From Echiichthys vipera (lineage: Eukaryota > Chordata > Actinopteri > Perciformes > Trachinidae), in contig OY829667.1 of NCBI GenBank assembly GCA_963691815.1, positions 11,560,821 through 11,624,820 of the forward strand: a DNA stretch of 64,000 nt, in the 5' to 3' direction. The stretch's first letter is position 1. Each line of letters starts with the position of its first letter. Made by a program: the position numbers and the translations under genes. This document shows, piece by piece, positions 13,300-32,611 of the stretch. The notes beneath the pieces were generated by a model. It worked only from the letters and a program-made list of their open reading frames with translations. It did no database searches and had not been told where the DNA came from.

Positions 13300-14460
13300 C
13301 TGGGTTGTCAGGAGGTGGTGGTGGTGCAGGACTGGACAGTCAGGTCAATGTTGACAGATAAAATTCTTGACCCCTCCTGGTTAGGGTACAGGCCGTTGTG
13401 TTTAAAAAGCCTGGGTCTGTTTAAAAAAGCCGTAAAGTTGTCCACAAATGGAATACTTTTCCCCAGGCAATATCCTTTAAGCCACAGGTGCAGCTGGCGG
13501 AGGCGGCTGTACATGACGTCACCAAAACCCGGCGGGGGAAGGGGGCCGGAAATAATCAGACGCTTCCCCCTGTCTAGCAGGTGGTCCACCATGGACTTGA
13601 AGTCCTTCTTGAGGACCTCGGACTGGTGGTTCTTTAAATCTTTGGTACCGGCTTGCAGGACCAGTGTGGAGGCCGAGCTGTGCTGTGAACACAGCTGGAG
13701 GGCAGAAAACTCAAGCTGAAGCGGGCTCCAGGGCAGCAGAAGGTCTGGTCATCATGTAGCACGGAGGGGATGAGCTGTTACCGTGGCTGCTCCTATCCGA
13801 GACGGAGGGGAAGGAACGGGTTGGGCGAGCAGACCCCGGCTCCTGGGTCGGCAAGAGCTACGACTGGCTGTATGGACGGATCCCGGGGACGAGCTGGAAA
13901 TCCTGCGGGCTTTGGACGTTAAACTTGTTATCCAGTGGTAAATCTGGTGGCGGAGGAGGGAAATCCTGAGGGCGTAGGACGTCAAACCTGTTATCCAGTG
14001 GTAGATCCGGAGGCGAAGGAGGGAGAGATGGGCGAACCCCAGTGCCCCTGTTCACCACTGACCAGGGTTCACTTGGCTTGAGTGGAGTTGAGCTCACCAG
14101 ACCCATCCTCCCTGGTGGAGCACTGCCACTTCGTGGGGCGAAGGCAGGAGGTGGAGGGTGCCGATGACTTGGACTTGGCCAGAAGCCTCAAGAGTCGCGT
14201 GAGTCAAGGCGGCGGTGGAGAAATCCAGGAGGATTTTGTGCCTCTCCATGAGGTCAACCTTCAGGCCAGAGACGTTTTCCTTCAGTTTTGAGAGTGTGGG
14301 GAGACAGGACTCGCATACAGCCATCATATTGCAGCCTGTGCTGGGGATCCGTCCCCCCGGGATGCAGAACCCCCACAGGGAGGTGAGTTTAATTCCGGCC
14401 CTGGAGCCGAATTCACTCCTGAGCAGGCAGCCCACTTCACCAGTTGATTTTAGATCCCAC
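13300..14460 (-). pseudogene. LINE (L2/CR1-like) ORF1 remnant with esterase domain
   Basis: On the minus strand, adjacent frames read like the ORF1 protein of teleost L2/CR1-type non-LTR retrotransposons. An N-terminal part at 14,094-14,435 has a SCLPTLSKLKENVSGLK coiled-coil-like stretch. A proline-rich linker at 13,858-14,106 has two PPSPPDLPLDNRFDVL / PPPPPDLPLDNKFNVQ units. The C-terminal SGNH-esterase-like part at 13,308-13,592 has RLIISGPLPPP, SIPFVDNFTAF and HNGLYPNQEGSRILS. The frame changes at least twice and stops interrupt it, so it is a pseudogene. No reverse transcriptase ORF follows. Confidence 0.7.
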
Positions 14461-14759
14461 TGAGTTGAAGAAGTTCCTTAAATATAGGTCACTCTCCAGT
14501 GCTATTCCGTCACGACTTCCGTGTTTTACTTCTCCGGTGTAATCAGAGGCAACCACAGGCCCGATGGTTAAAAGCTTCGGTCCATGGTTTGAAGAAATAA
14601 ATACAATAAAAGCTGGGCACGAGTGATTCCAAATGTGGAAACGATAAACTAAGTTAAAAACAATATTTTCCGGAGCCAAAGTGGCGGGAAATCCAGTGAA
14701 ATCAAGCAATGCTGCGTAGAAGACGTAGACAGTGACCCACACAGACAGTGACAGTGATT

Positions 14760-15540
14760 TTCAAATGATCTTGTTTGGTTTATTGTGCTGCATAGCTCAA
14801 TGATTTCTGTGTACATTAAATTATTCAATGAAGGAGGTTTGACCTTGGATTCAGTCGGTGAATAAGTTGCTGTTAGTTAGGTTTCTCCACAGTGTAAACA
14901 GGGATCTGGTCCATGCTAATGTATTCAGCTACAGTCCTGTTCATCTTCTGTGTTCTGTGTTCATCTGTGTTTCTGGTGACTTTGCTCCATATTATCATTG
15001 CTGAGTAAACAGAGTATGTATAGCAGCTGCCACTGTTTCTGTCTCATTGCTGTTTGACTTTTCAGACACATTGTGTCATCCTGTTAAATTAACGTCTCTT
15101 AACGTTAGATGGGCAGGACTTATGACGTTAGCTGCTTAGCTCCACCGTTAACGTTATTGTTTATTATTAGATGCTAGCTGCTAGCGGCTTGTTTACATCC
15201 TTTCCCTGGTTGTTAGCCTCGTATGCTAAATACTTCCAAACGGCACTTTTGCTTTGTTCGCTTTCTACTAAAACTGGTAGCGAAGGTCCTCTAGCAGCAG
15301 TGCTAGCAGTGATCAGGCAGCTCAGTGATCGGTCAGCTCAGTGTTGTCAGCGTTCATGAGCTCAGAGAGACGAACTGTAGCTTCTGTCTTGTTTTCTGCA
15401 GCGTAGCTGGGTGACGTTACAGGTCAGCTGGGGGAGGCGGGGGCTGCACTGTTGTCAGCAAAAGTATCGATACTTTTGCAAGTTAATATCTAATCCGATA
15501 CAAATTTTTAGTACCGATTATTTTTCAAACCAAACCAAGT
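14760..15540 (+). mobile_element. right part of CGATACT-type (hAT-like) element
   Basis: A relatively CpG- and TTAACG-rich interior ends in AAAAGTATCGATACTTTTGC, TAATCCGATACAAATTTTTAG and TACCGATTATTTTTC. These are inverted relatives of the left terminus at 12,427. It is non-coding. Confidence 0.4.
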
Positions 15541-16526
15541 ATTATATGATTGGTAATCAGCGAGTACATAAGTATGCAATGATCCAATATCATGTAATTT
15601 ATCCAAAAAATATCAGCATTTTCCCAGAAATTAATTATTCTTTGCCGCTCTAAAACAGTAGCCTACACAGGAAGTTGTACTTTGCTTCCACTAGCAACTA
15701 ATGTTAAGTATTGGGAATTAAGAAAATGTATCAGAAAATCTCTATCTTTGCCTTTCTTCCTAGATCAGACTTTATCCAATGTGATTAAGAATTCGGCAAA
15801 AGAAGGTTGTAATTCCATGCCAGGTGCATTAGGAAATTTATCATCAAAGCTATCCTCAGCTTTTAATTCATTTGACATCTTTCAGCACTAATACAGCATC
15901 TGATTTCTGAGAAGCATCAGTACATAGTCACACAGCGTGACATTTGAAGGAAAACAGCGTGTTGCAGGACAAGACGCTGAAACATGCATCTACACAGAGA
16001 CCAAGGCCATTATGTCTGTACCAGATTCACGCTTCGTATCTAAAAAGCACAAGCCAGCTTCACGTGCAACTATATCCCACAGCTCTCAATGTTATTCAAA
16101 TGACAGCACAATTCTATTTTCACCTTGCAACTAATGTGACCATTACTCTGGTGTCAGCAACATGTACTGTCCTTTCTTTTGGAATATGTGCGTGTAGTTG
16201 CTGGAGATTGAGCTCAAACGTAGTTCCCGAGTATTCTCCTCTTAAATATCTCATCCCATCATATGGAGAATAAGGGCCCCTGAGGCCTCATCAAAAGGGT
16301 GATATTACACATTTTCCCACAGTGCAAGTTTTCATGCCTTGATCTTGTTGAATACAATGTCATAAAATAACATCAACAGGGGGTCAGAAGCAATGTAAAC
16401 ACACAAAAAATATCTGCAATGCCGCAAGGAAGCTGTTCAGGAAAGACGAAAGGAGAAGTGGCTGTATTGAGTTAGGTGAAGGGGAAAGTGGTTAGATGGA
16501 TGTAGCAGGGTATGTTTATGTGTGTA
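15541..16526. other. no gene recognised
   Basis: Nothing supported was seen. Overlapping + strand ORFs at 15,682-16,273 are unassignable. Confidence 0.55.
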
Positions 16527-16754
16527 GGTGTGCGTGTGTGTGTGTGTGTGAGAGTGAAGGAGTGTTTGGGGGGGGGGGGGTGTCGGTAGGCATGCCTCTC
16601 ATCCGCGGAGCCCACCAGTACACTCTGGAGGGCAACAAACAATCTCTCTAATTGAATTCAATCCAGGCTCACCACAGGAGGCACCAAGGCTAGTGGCTCT
16701 ATTCAGTACGGAAAGTGCTGGTCTTGGTGTGTGTGTGTGTGTGTGTGTGTGTGT
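16527..16754. repeat. (GT)n and poly-G tracts
   Basis: GT runs lie at ~16,529-16,550 and 16,727-16,754. A G-run at ~16,567-16,580 sits between them. Confidence 0.9.
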
Positions 16755-16897
16755 ATCGATGGGATGGGAGCTGAGGGTTTCAACTGTCATGACAAGTGAG
16801 CAAGGGAAGGGAAAAAAGATAAGTACAAGAAGCAGGGTGCAAAAACGGGGTTGTAGAGGAGAACAATGACAGACAGGCAGAGGAGAAAAAGCTCTGA

Positions 16898-16899
<2 letters not shown>

Positions 16900-16985
<86 letters not shown>
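16900..16985. repeat. (TG)n microsatellite, ~43 units
   Basis: A perfect GT/TG run is followed by a GGGGGTGGAGGGG stretch. His/Thr reading frames over it are artefacts. Confidence 0.98.
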
Positions 16986-16986
<1 letters not shown>

Positions 16987-17159
16987 GGGGGTGGAGGGGT
17001 GGAGGGGATGTCAAGGAGCAATAGACTAAAGGTTTAGAGAAATGAAAGCCAGCTGCGCTTTTGCATGATTAGACTGAAAAAATAATTTGCATCAGGGAAT
17101 GAAATCCAAACACGCTCGGTACGTATGGTTACGGACCAAAATAAGCCCTCCTTGTCGCT

Positions 17160-18560
17160 GGCCGCAGAAATTAAAGGCTCACCAGTGATGTCCCACAGAT
17201 TTGCATATGAAGATAAGAACCTTTCATGAATAATTTTCATAAACATCCGATGCACACAAAGAACAAGCCCAATTGGCCCACATGAATGTTCTTCATTACT
17301 GCGCAGCGTCGGGGATTGCAGCGGGTTGGGGGGGGGTCCTAGGATCTGATTCGTATTCATGACGTGTAATGAGACATTTCCAGATAGCTCTGATGCTGTC
17401 ACAAATGGTAATAAAATTGTACAATACCTTGGTGTGTGTGAGAGGGAGAGTGATTCTTGAGTGTTCTCCTCACAAAGCCTGTATATCACATTCCAGATAG
17501 TAAAACCATGCTCTGTGCTGGAAGGAAACAGAGAGAGGAAGCAGGTTAGAAGACAGAGCAAGGTACACTTTTGTGAGAAAAAAATATGGCAACACTTATT
17601 CTTTTAAAATAGGTGACAGGGGAAATATTACAATCTAGCAGGAGGAACTTTTAATATCTGCCAACATGTCACCTTTAACAGACCTATGTACATCCATGGT
17701 TTACTTTGAAATCTCTTTGAAAAATAATGACGTTTCAATGCCAGAAGTGTTAGTTTGTCACAGTTGCATCCCACGCAAACTAGATTTTGCTCCCTTCTGG
17801 GTCTGCGATTATTAAGTGGCATCTTCATAAATTTTTCAACTGTTGTCTAGTTCCCACAGTGGTGATAGAGGCGCTGTATGAAGTGCTATTCAGGTCACAT
17901 CAGCTTTTAATGGCTGATTTATTAGGGCCCAAAAGGGGCTTGGTGATGGGCCGCAGGACAAAGAGCCTGTTTTAAACTGCATTAACACTCTGCAGTAAAT
18001 ATCCCATACAACATTAGCATTTTGATGACTGCCTCCCCCAGTCACCTTTTCTCGCTGCCTCGTTGTCCCTCGCACACATTTTGCGCTCCTGCTCTGCCTC
18101 TTTTGCCTTTGTATCAATCCATCTTTTGCATGTGCCACTATCCCTCTTTCAGCCTTACGTCACTTTTTTCATTACATTTCTCACTCATCATATTTAATAT
18201 AATCCTTTGCCGCTCTGGCGTGCACAGGTGAAGTGGTTAAGTTTAATTACGGCTGAATTAATGAGCAACAAGAATGGTGAAATTGGAAAGCACATTTCTT
18301 CTTCACCTTGAATGCTAAAAACAGCTTTCACCTTTCTGTCGTTCATTATTGTGATGAAGCTATCTTTACGTTATGTTTTGTAATTAAATCTCACCTGCAA
18401 TCAAACAAATGATGAGCACAAAAGCTCTGTAATTGAGGTGTCTATAGCAGGTTAGGGTCATAATCACCAAGACAAAATTAAAAAAGGATTCATCAGTTGT
18501 ATTGTGTTTACTATGTAAATTAAGCAGATTTTGGATTAGAGAGAATTAAAAAAAGTTTCA
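17160..18560. promoter_or_regulatory. candidate cluster of conserved non-coding elements
   Basis: Two repeat-poor blocks stand out. At 17,160-17,250, CACAGATTTGCATATGAAG (octamer-like) is followed by CATGAATAATTTTCATAAAC. At 18,230-18,450 there are many homeodomain-type cores (TTTAATTACGG, TGAATTAATGAG, GTAATTAAATC, TGTAATTGAGG). Enhancer function is inference only. Confidence 0.3.
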
Positions 18561-19500
18561 CTCTAATCTATTTGGGTTGTCCGTCCGTCTTCTTTTAAAA
18601 AGTCCCATACTTTTCAGTTTCATACTTGTATTGTTTTGTTCCTCCAAAACACGTACATAGTATTTTTCCCTCATACTTTATGCCTGAATATACTCTGTCT
18701 GAAACAATCCCCCCAAAAAACATAAAAACGCCATTAGGTTTGATATTGTGCAGGTTTTGTTTTTTTTTAGTTTTTTTTTTTAAATTGTACAGTGATGCTA
18801 CAAAAGACACAAAAATCTCAATTATAATGCCAAACTTCTAAATATCATCTGGGCACAATGACCGACCAATCTTGGCTTCGGAACAAGTCTGTGGCTGTGC
18901 TACATCAAATCTGCTCTTCATTATGTTTGATCAAATTTGAAACTTTTTGGCGGAGAAAGCAGATGCCATAGGTCGATTCATATGAACTGCTGAAGCTACT
19001 TTGGTCAACAGAGCATCTGCCAGTCATTTAGCGGGCCTGGAAGTATTTAGAAAGGAACACAGTCACACCATACTGCAACAATCCCAACCACAAACTGTTA
19101 CACAAAAGGAGAGATAGAGTTCACAGACAATAGACAATAAAAACTATTCTCCGGACAATTTAATAGTCCATATTTTTGCTTTCAATATCAGCTTACACTG
19201 AATCACTGATCCAGACCTAAATTAAAGTAATTACAGCAATTGTATAAATCTTTATTTTAATATATTTGCCTCTTATAGAACTCATATTCACGGTTCCTCT
19301 CTCTGAGCAGAGACACTGTCGGAGCTCAATTCAAACCTGCTCTCTTATACAGTAATCATCTGTGTTTAAGTTCTGGCAGTAGATGAGAACTGAAGCTTCC
19401 AAAATATCTTCAAAGGGTTTTGGACCAGAGAAATGTACCGGGCAGTTCCAGGCACTCGAGGCAATCTTGTACCATTACTTCTTCACCTTGAATGCTAAAA
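18298..19500 (+). repeat. pair of identical 23-nt sequences 1,180 bp apart
   Basis: CTTCTTCACCTTGAATGCTA followed by AAA occurs at 18,298-18,320 and again at 19,478-19,500, with unrelated flanks. The feature span covers both copies and the DNA between. Confidence 0.95.
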
Positions 19501-20199
19501 TATATCCAATTCTATTGAAGTACACGGCACAGATGCCCCTGTATGACACCCTGTGAGAAAGCTGCTTATTTATCTCAGGCTGCTCTTTTAATGACTGTAG
19601 AGTTACTCAGTCATGTGTTAAGGAGTAAACCATTTATCTAATTGTAAATTTTCCAAGAAATATTGTAATTGCAATTCAAATTGTGATTACTCTATATAAA
19701 TTTAACTGGTGGCTTGTATTCATGTTATACATAGTATTAAACAAGATAGGAGTGCATCAAGTATAATCACAAACCTATCTTGTTTGTACATGATACCATC
19801 AGATAAAATAATAAAATTATAAATTATAATGTTATAATATATGTTAGAAGATTATTCAAATAGAATATTTGGCATTACTCAAAAATATTTAAAATTAATC
19901 ATGACTTGTGGCATTATATTTACAGCTGCAGTTGTATAGTTGGCTAGGTATTGTAATAAAGACAGACATCTTGAGAGACATGATTAAGTAAAACAAATCT
20001 GTCCACCAGCTTTAAACTATCATTTAAAGTTACACTTGAAAACTAGCAAGCTTACCCGCTAGCTTCCTTACTGAAATTGAGTTGAGGTGAGCACCTGTTT
20101 ACCAGCCGTGACAGTGACGCTGGTATTGTTTACACCTTGTCAGTCTGTGTGTGTGAGTGAGGAATGTGTCTAAAATGTCAAGGAAGATGGGCTTGCCGG

Positions 20200-20450
20200 C
20201 CGTGCTCCCTAGCAGTCAAGTTAACCCAGAGTTTTGCAGGGCTGGGGCTAAAAGTTGCCAATGTGACATGGGGTCAATTAAACAATGGAATTCTAGAATG
20301 TCAGTTACATGTTCCAGTAGTCATTTAATCCAGGGCTAGTAGGAGTGCAGTATGAATCGTAGAGTCCTGGGCTTAGGTTAACCCTTGAATAACTCTTAGC
20401 CCAGGGTTATGGATAGCTCTGGGATAAGAGAATGCAGTCGGAAAAGCCAG
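20200..20450. repeat. imperfect inverted-repeat region
   Basis: GTTAACCCAGAG, GCAGGGCTGGGGCTAA, TTAATCCAGGGCTAG, CTTAGGTTAACCC and CTTAGCCCAGGGTTATGG are mutually inverted or direct variants, giving a foldback-like structure. It is probably a degraded MITE; the family is not identified. Confidence 0.4.
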
Positions 20451-20660
20451 TATCACATAGAACATAAAGTGATAAGAAAGAGCTTTGTTGGACTGCCAAG
20501 TTAGCCAGCCAGGATCACTCGATATCTGCAAGTAAATGATCCCCCATTGCATAAATGTACAAACCGAAGAGAAGGTACTGTATTTAGTAGAATGATGACG
20601 TTGATGACATTGATGAATCCCAGCCCCAGTAGTAATTGTCCTCAAAATAGTGTCTTTTGC

Positions 20661-20689
20661 TCTCTTCTTCTTCTTCTTCTTCTTCTTCA
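20661..20689. repeat. (TCT)n microsatellite
   Basis: About nine CTT/TTC units. Confidence 0.95.
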
Positions 20690-22445
20690 TTACATTATCT
20701 ACAGTTCTGTTTTCACTTACCTAGAAAAAGGAGTGATTTCTAGATAAAGTGATGAAAAACAGGCTGACTATCCTGACCACCCAAATTTGATTTCACACCC
20801 CAAAAGTGATTCATTTGGCACAGTGTGCTTGATATCACTGTTGAGAGTGGTCACAAGTGCAACAGACCATGTTTCTTACCACACCTCACTGTAACATTGG
20901 GTGTATCAGTGTGTTTCTGCCATGAAAGAGTTTCATCATCATAATGTGCATTCCAACAGAACTAAAGGAAATATCGAAACAGGGTAAAGGGGAAGCTAGC
21001 ATGTGTTTATAACAAACTGGATCTTGTATTTGTGTGTATGTACTGTATTTTCCACAATGTAGCTACTAACTAAAATTCCCTTCAGCAAACGACTAAATTA
21101 GTTGACCTCCCAGTATTACAAAGTCTTTGTTGATGATGATGAACTGTTTGAAATCATCAAATATTTACGACTGAGTTTCATTCAAGTACATACAAATCGA
21201 AAAAAACACTTGCATGTACAATGTGTTTAATCTGATCAAGCAATTACACACCTGAACAAAAGCTTACACAATAATCAGGGTTTTTCTCCAACTCCTTACA
21301 GATAAAAAGGAGAGGTTGAAAACAAACAAAAAGGAGCACAAGCCTCAAGCTGACAAAGCACTACTGAAGAGTGACAATAAAAAAAGAGTAATTAGACCTT
21401 TTCTTATTAATTCAAATAGCTGCTTTTAACATTAAAAGCCTGGTAACAGTAACAAGGTCAGAGAAAAATGGTATCACACAGACTTGCATGGTTTAATATG
21501 ATGCATGCAAGATCATCAGTTGGTTGGCTTTTCTTTTTCGGATTGGCTTCTCTCTCAGTGTGACTTTGCAGCTGTTGCTTACTTCACCCCCTGGCCTCAT
21601 GCTGTTTTAAAGTAATCATGATGAAAAGTACAGGGGCATGGATTTGACCGAGGAGAAACAGAGCAGGACTAACTACACTTTTCCTGCCCAAAGGCGAAAA
21701 GTTGCACTTTGCAGTTGTAGGGCATTCTTGAAATACATTAGCAGCTCCACTGTAGCGCCAGCTTATCATTGTGTCAAAAAACCTGCTATTAAGAGACAAA
21801 AGAACATATGAGAAAGCAGCGGATGCATGCAGCCGCTATATGACGGATCCAAGTCGACAGCCTGTGGTGTCTCTCTATAAAAGCATTTACTGAGGCACAG
21901 CACCGTGGCCTGCCGAAAGCTCATCAAAGAGTGGCTTATTTTATCAGCCAAGTGGAAAATGTGCTGAGAAAGAGAGGGAGAGGCAATAGTGAGGAAGTCA
22001 GCGAGAGTAACTCAGCTATTGTGCCCATCGCTGACCCAAACACCAGCGTTACAGTAGTCACGGCTGCTCACAACAAAAGCTCTAATCGGTGGAGCAGGGC
22101 TCTAAATTAAATGACCCTGTGGATGTGACTCTGTAACTGACAAGCCGGCCTGTGCATGTTGAGGCCAAAGGCAAAGGAGATACGGTTAATGAACAGGAAA
22201 TGTATTGAAACGGTGGAATCTTTTACAAGTAGAGTCAGCCTCGAGTAACCTACATACTCCTGTGAAGTACGCACTGCATATTCGACTACTCGCAGCTATT
22301 TTATGAATAATACAGACCTTTAAATAGCTGCTCTCAAAGATTTTGTTTCCACCCTAAGGTAAACTGCACATCTAGTGTAACATACCATGACTGATGTAAC
22401 TATAACAACTCACACACTGTGAGGAGGAGTCTATATTTTCAACTG

Positions 22446-22904
22446 TTTAAAGGTCCTATATAATACAAATGTTCAGGTTCATGATTGCATTTTGGGTTTC
22501 CACTAGAACATATTGACATGCTTTTTTTCACTCATACTGTCTGTCTGAATACATGTATTCACTCTGTTTGAAACGCTCCATTTCAGAGCCTGTCTCCCTC
22601 CCCAAATAGCAGAGTTTGCTCTGATTGGTCAGTGTTTGCAGATCTTCTGCATCTGCGCTCTGCACCGTAATTGTAGTCAGAGAATGACTGTAACTGCACT
22701 GTAGCAGTATGTCCTGCCTATATACAGTATACTATAATTGTGACATCACAACCATAAGAAAGTCCTGACGGCTCTATTAAAGGTACAGTGTCTGAATACG
22801 GGCTGTGTGAATTTCTCTGGGAATGGAGCGTTTTGATACAGCTGGACCTGGTTTATAATTAAAAAAGACATCAATATAACTTTTTACAACAGGAGACCTT
22901 TAAA
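22446..22904 (-). mobile_element. MITE family copy B (full length, inverted)
   Basis: It begins TTTAAAGGTCCTATATAATAC and ends GGAGACCTTTAAA. The interior is in reverse orientation relative to copies A, D, E and F, with shared blocks TCTGATTGGTCAGTGTTTGC, TTGTGACATCACAACC and GAATACGGGCTGTGTGAATTTCTC. It is non-coding. Confidence 0.8.
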
Positions 22905-24339
22905 TCCACTATGAAAATGTAAATGCAAATGAGAACAATGCATCACTGCATCAAAGTGTGAAATACAAACAAGCTCTCTGTTCATGAATGTGAATTTAAC
23001 ACAAATTACATTGTACTACTATTATCAGTTAAGTGGTCATAGCCATTCAGGGCCTGCTCATTCAGAAGGGAGAGAAAGCTTACCAACCGAAGTCAATGGG
23101 CGGCATTTATAATGCATGGGCAGAATGCCTACCCCCAAGGGTCACATTAAATTCATGGAAGCAGATAACAATTGACTGAGGTTGCTGGCAACTACAGGAA
23201 GATAATGTATACTTACATGTCAGCTTTGTCATTATTTAGTCTCACTCTAATGCTCGGACTCTCCATTTTGTTAGTACCCACTTGTCTGGTGTTGTGGATT
23301 CTTCCTCTTGCTTCTTTTTCTCATATTTCTTCTGCTCTATCATTATCTCTATGTTTTTCCCTAGTCCCCATTTATCTCTCACACTCTGTGTTGGCATACC
23401 AATGAGAAGAGATGATAAGGGACATACAACACCGAACACTACGTTCCTTACCCTGAAGACATTGTTATACACAAGCCCTAATTGGCCTTAATTGGGAGGG
23501 GACATTGGATACTATGTACTGTACGCATATGTATTATTGTTTGTGTCCATTTGTCTTTGTGGAATAATGCAAAAGATAGAGGCGATGAACAGACACAGCC
23601 TCCAGAATGTGTTCAGCTTAAGTGGCAGACGGCACCTTTTAAATTTTTATTTGTTGGTGTATGCAAGCACATGTGTTTGAATATTTATGTAAATATCACA
23701 TTTTTGTAGTCTCTGAGCCCAAGATTGCTTCTTAAGCCAAAACAAGATTTCTGTTATCATATGATCTCACCTGGAAATCCCAGCTCAGAGCTGCTTCTTA
23801 AAAGGCTTTATGACTATGGTGCCCAATACAAAATGCATGAAAGGCATCTTCCAAAACAAGCTGTCAAAAAAGCCGTACATTCACAACTGTCCTCCTCTAC
23901 TTGGGCCAGGGAGCTGGTTACCTTAGCAGGGGAATATCATTATGATAATCACGCATGTCTTTATTTGGAATACATACATATTCCCACCACGATGACCAAC
24001 CTTGCAGCAGAACATAAAAGTCAATAGAGGGGAAAATTGTATGGGTGACACTAGTGGGACTTGACACCATAGGTCCTTCACGAGGGTGCACGTTGTGTGC
24101 ATTTACAATGAGCCATTTAGCATTTTTCTGTGATGGTAACACCACACAGAGAGGCACATTTGTTCGGTGGAGGGTTACTGGCCAAGGCCATGGAGACACG
24201 CTCAGAGAGATGGAGAGGATGTACTTGAGATGAGATCAAAAAAAGAGGATTACCTTCAATAGATCACGACTTATAGAGTGCTCTCAAAATGTGTCATGCC
24301 ACTTAAAATAGTGTCTTTTAGAAACAGATTTAATAGAAA

Positions 24340-24480
24340 CCAGGGCTCAACTAATTTATTGATTTTCATTCTTCATTACAGGGCTTTGTCTATAAAATGT
24401 CAGAAAATAGGGAATAATGTCAGTCTTCCATTTGCTTATGTTGGCTTAAAAACAGTTATAAACTGGTTTATGATAGTTAA
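24340..24480 (+). repeat. fragment of AT-rich teleost dispersed repeat
   Basis: CAGGGCTCAACTAATTTATTG, TTACAGGGCTTTGTCTATAAAATGTCAGAAAAT (in parts) and TAATGTCAGTCTTCC resemble part of the repeat also present at 60,226-60,505. Confidence 0.45.
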
Positions 24481-25161
24481 AAAGTAAGATTAAGCTATAC
24501 ATTATCACATTGGAGAACCTGCTACATACAACTTTTTTTCATAATTTCTCTTGAAAACAGTTATTAAAAATGTTTTAGGCCTGCATTTCGCTATCAATGA
24601 ATATGCAATTAGTTTAGTTCATTTTTTAAATAATGGGTTGATCGTTTGGCTTATGAAATGTAATAGACTAATGAAACATGTCTATAATTATATTTTCTTA
24701 TATCTCTACAGATATAGAAGAGGACTAAGAAAACCAGCAGTATAAACATTTCTTGGAACTTTTTCCATTCATTTTACACCAATCCATTATTTAACTAAAT
24801 GTTGCAGCTTGAAAATAATGAATGAACATTTCAGTCATTTCAGCACTAATGTAAATAGCACATACTGTATTTGCTGTATTGAAGCAAAGGACACTATGTC
24901 CCATAACAGTTCCCCTCTCAACTTAAAAACTGAAAACCTGCAAATGATTGAAGCAGTGGATTGGGTTACAGGGAGTTTACTTCTGAATCCTGTCTCCATG
25001 TGAAAGCGTGTGCACCCCAACCAACCTTCTGTGCCCTTGCCCTCCCCACCCTGACAAATATGGAACTTGACCCTTTCTGAATTCTGAAGCCGACCTGCAT
25101 GCTTGATATAACCTTGGCATAGGTGAGGGAAAAGAAGTGTGTTTCCAATAAAGTCAAGTAT

Positions 25162-25203
25162 TTGTGTGTGCGTGTGTGTGTGTGTGTGTGTTTGAGTGTG
25201 TGA
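25162..25203. repeat. (GT)n tract, interrupted
   Basis: GT units with GC and TT interruptions. Confidence 0.9.
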
Positions 25204-25344
25204 AAGAGCGTACTGAATATGCATGCTCTGTGTTTATGTCAGATTCAATTGTGTATGTCTCTGTGTATACATATGTGTCAATGTCTTAGCATGCGGCTAC
25301 GTAACCACATGCGCTTATTTGTTCATATATAAATGCTTTTAACT

Positions 25345-25521
<177 letters not shown>

Positions 25522-26081
25522 CAAGGGTTCAATAACCATGTGTGCAGCAGGGGGGCTCTGGAGTGTCTCAGCACCCAAGGCGCCAAGGACATGGCTTGAC
25601 AGGTGTGTGTGGAGGACCTAGTGGTCTGCAGAGCAGGGGCAGGCAACAGCACAATGTGCCCATTCAGGCCTGGAAGGAGACAACCGAGATATCGCAGGAC
25701 CCCTGTGAGGAGGAGGCGGTCAGATGGGGCCACGTCAACCTTAACTATAACTACATCAACACAGTAATGGGCCGTGTGACCCCATGGTGGGTAGCTGTCT
25801 ACTGGTTAGTGGCAGATTTAGGTTGTCTTCCATTTTTACTCTAGGCAGATACAGCTTAGATAATTTTGCCATTGAGGCTAAAAAAATGGGTTTAATGTGG
25901 ATCTATAAGGCTTAATAGGTGGATAGCCAAGAAGAGCAGTGGCATTATAGGGACCAAGAGTGAACCCCTGGAAACTGCTCAGGATAAATGATTGAATTAA
26001 ATGCTACACCCTATAATATAGAAATATAGTCAATTGTTATGTATGTGCCGGATATGTCAAAAGGAAAGCCCTTTTCTAAAC

Positions 26082-32611
<6,530 letters not shown>

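Larger units (their letters stand above)
18600..22445. other. no gene recognised (repeats listed separately)
   Basis: Very AT-rich, notably 19,600-19,960. It contains the inverted-repeat region at 20.2 kb and a TCT tract. No exon-like coding signal was seen. Confidence 0.6.
22905..25344. other. no gene recognised
   Basis: Contains only a dispersed repeat fragment and a GT tract. No supported gene was found. Confidence 0.6.

Noticed and set aside
17034..17561. 175-codon minus-strand ORF
   Set aside because: Longest non-repeat frame in the region, but no domain, no splice signals and no codon pattern. It overlaps a likely non-coding element.
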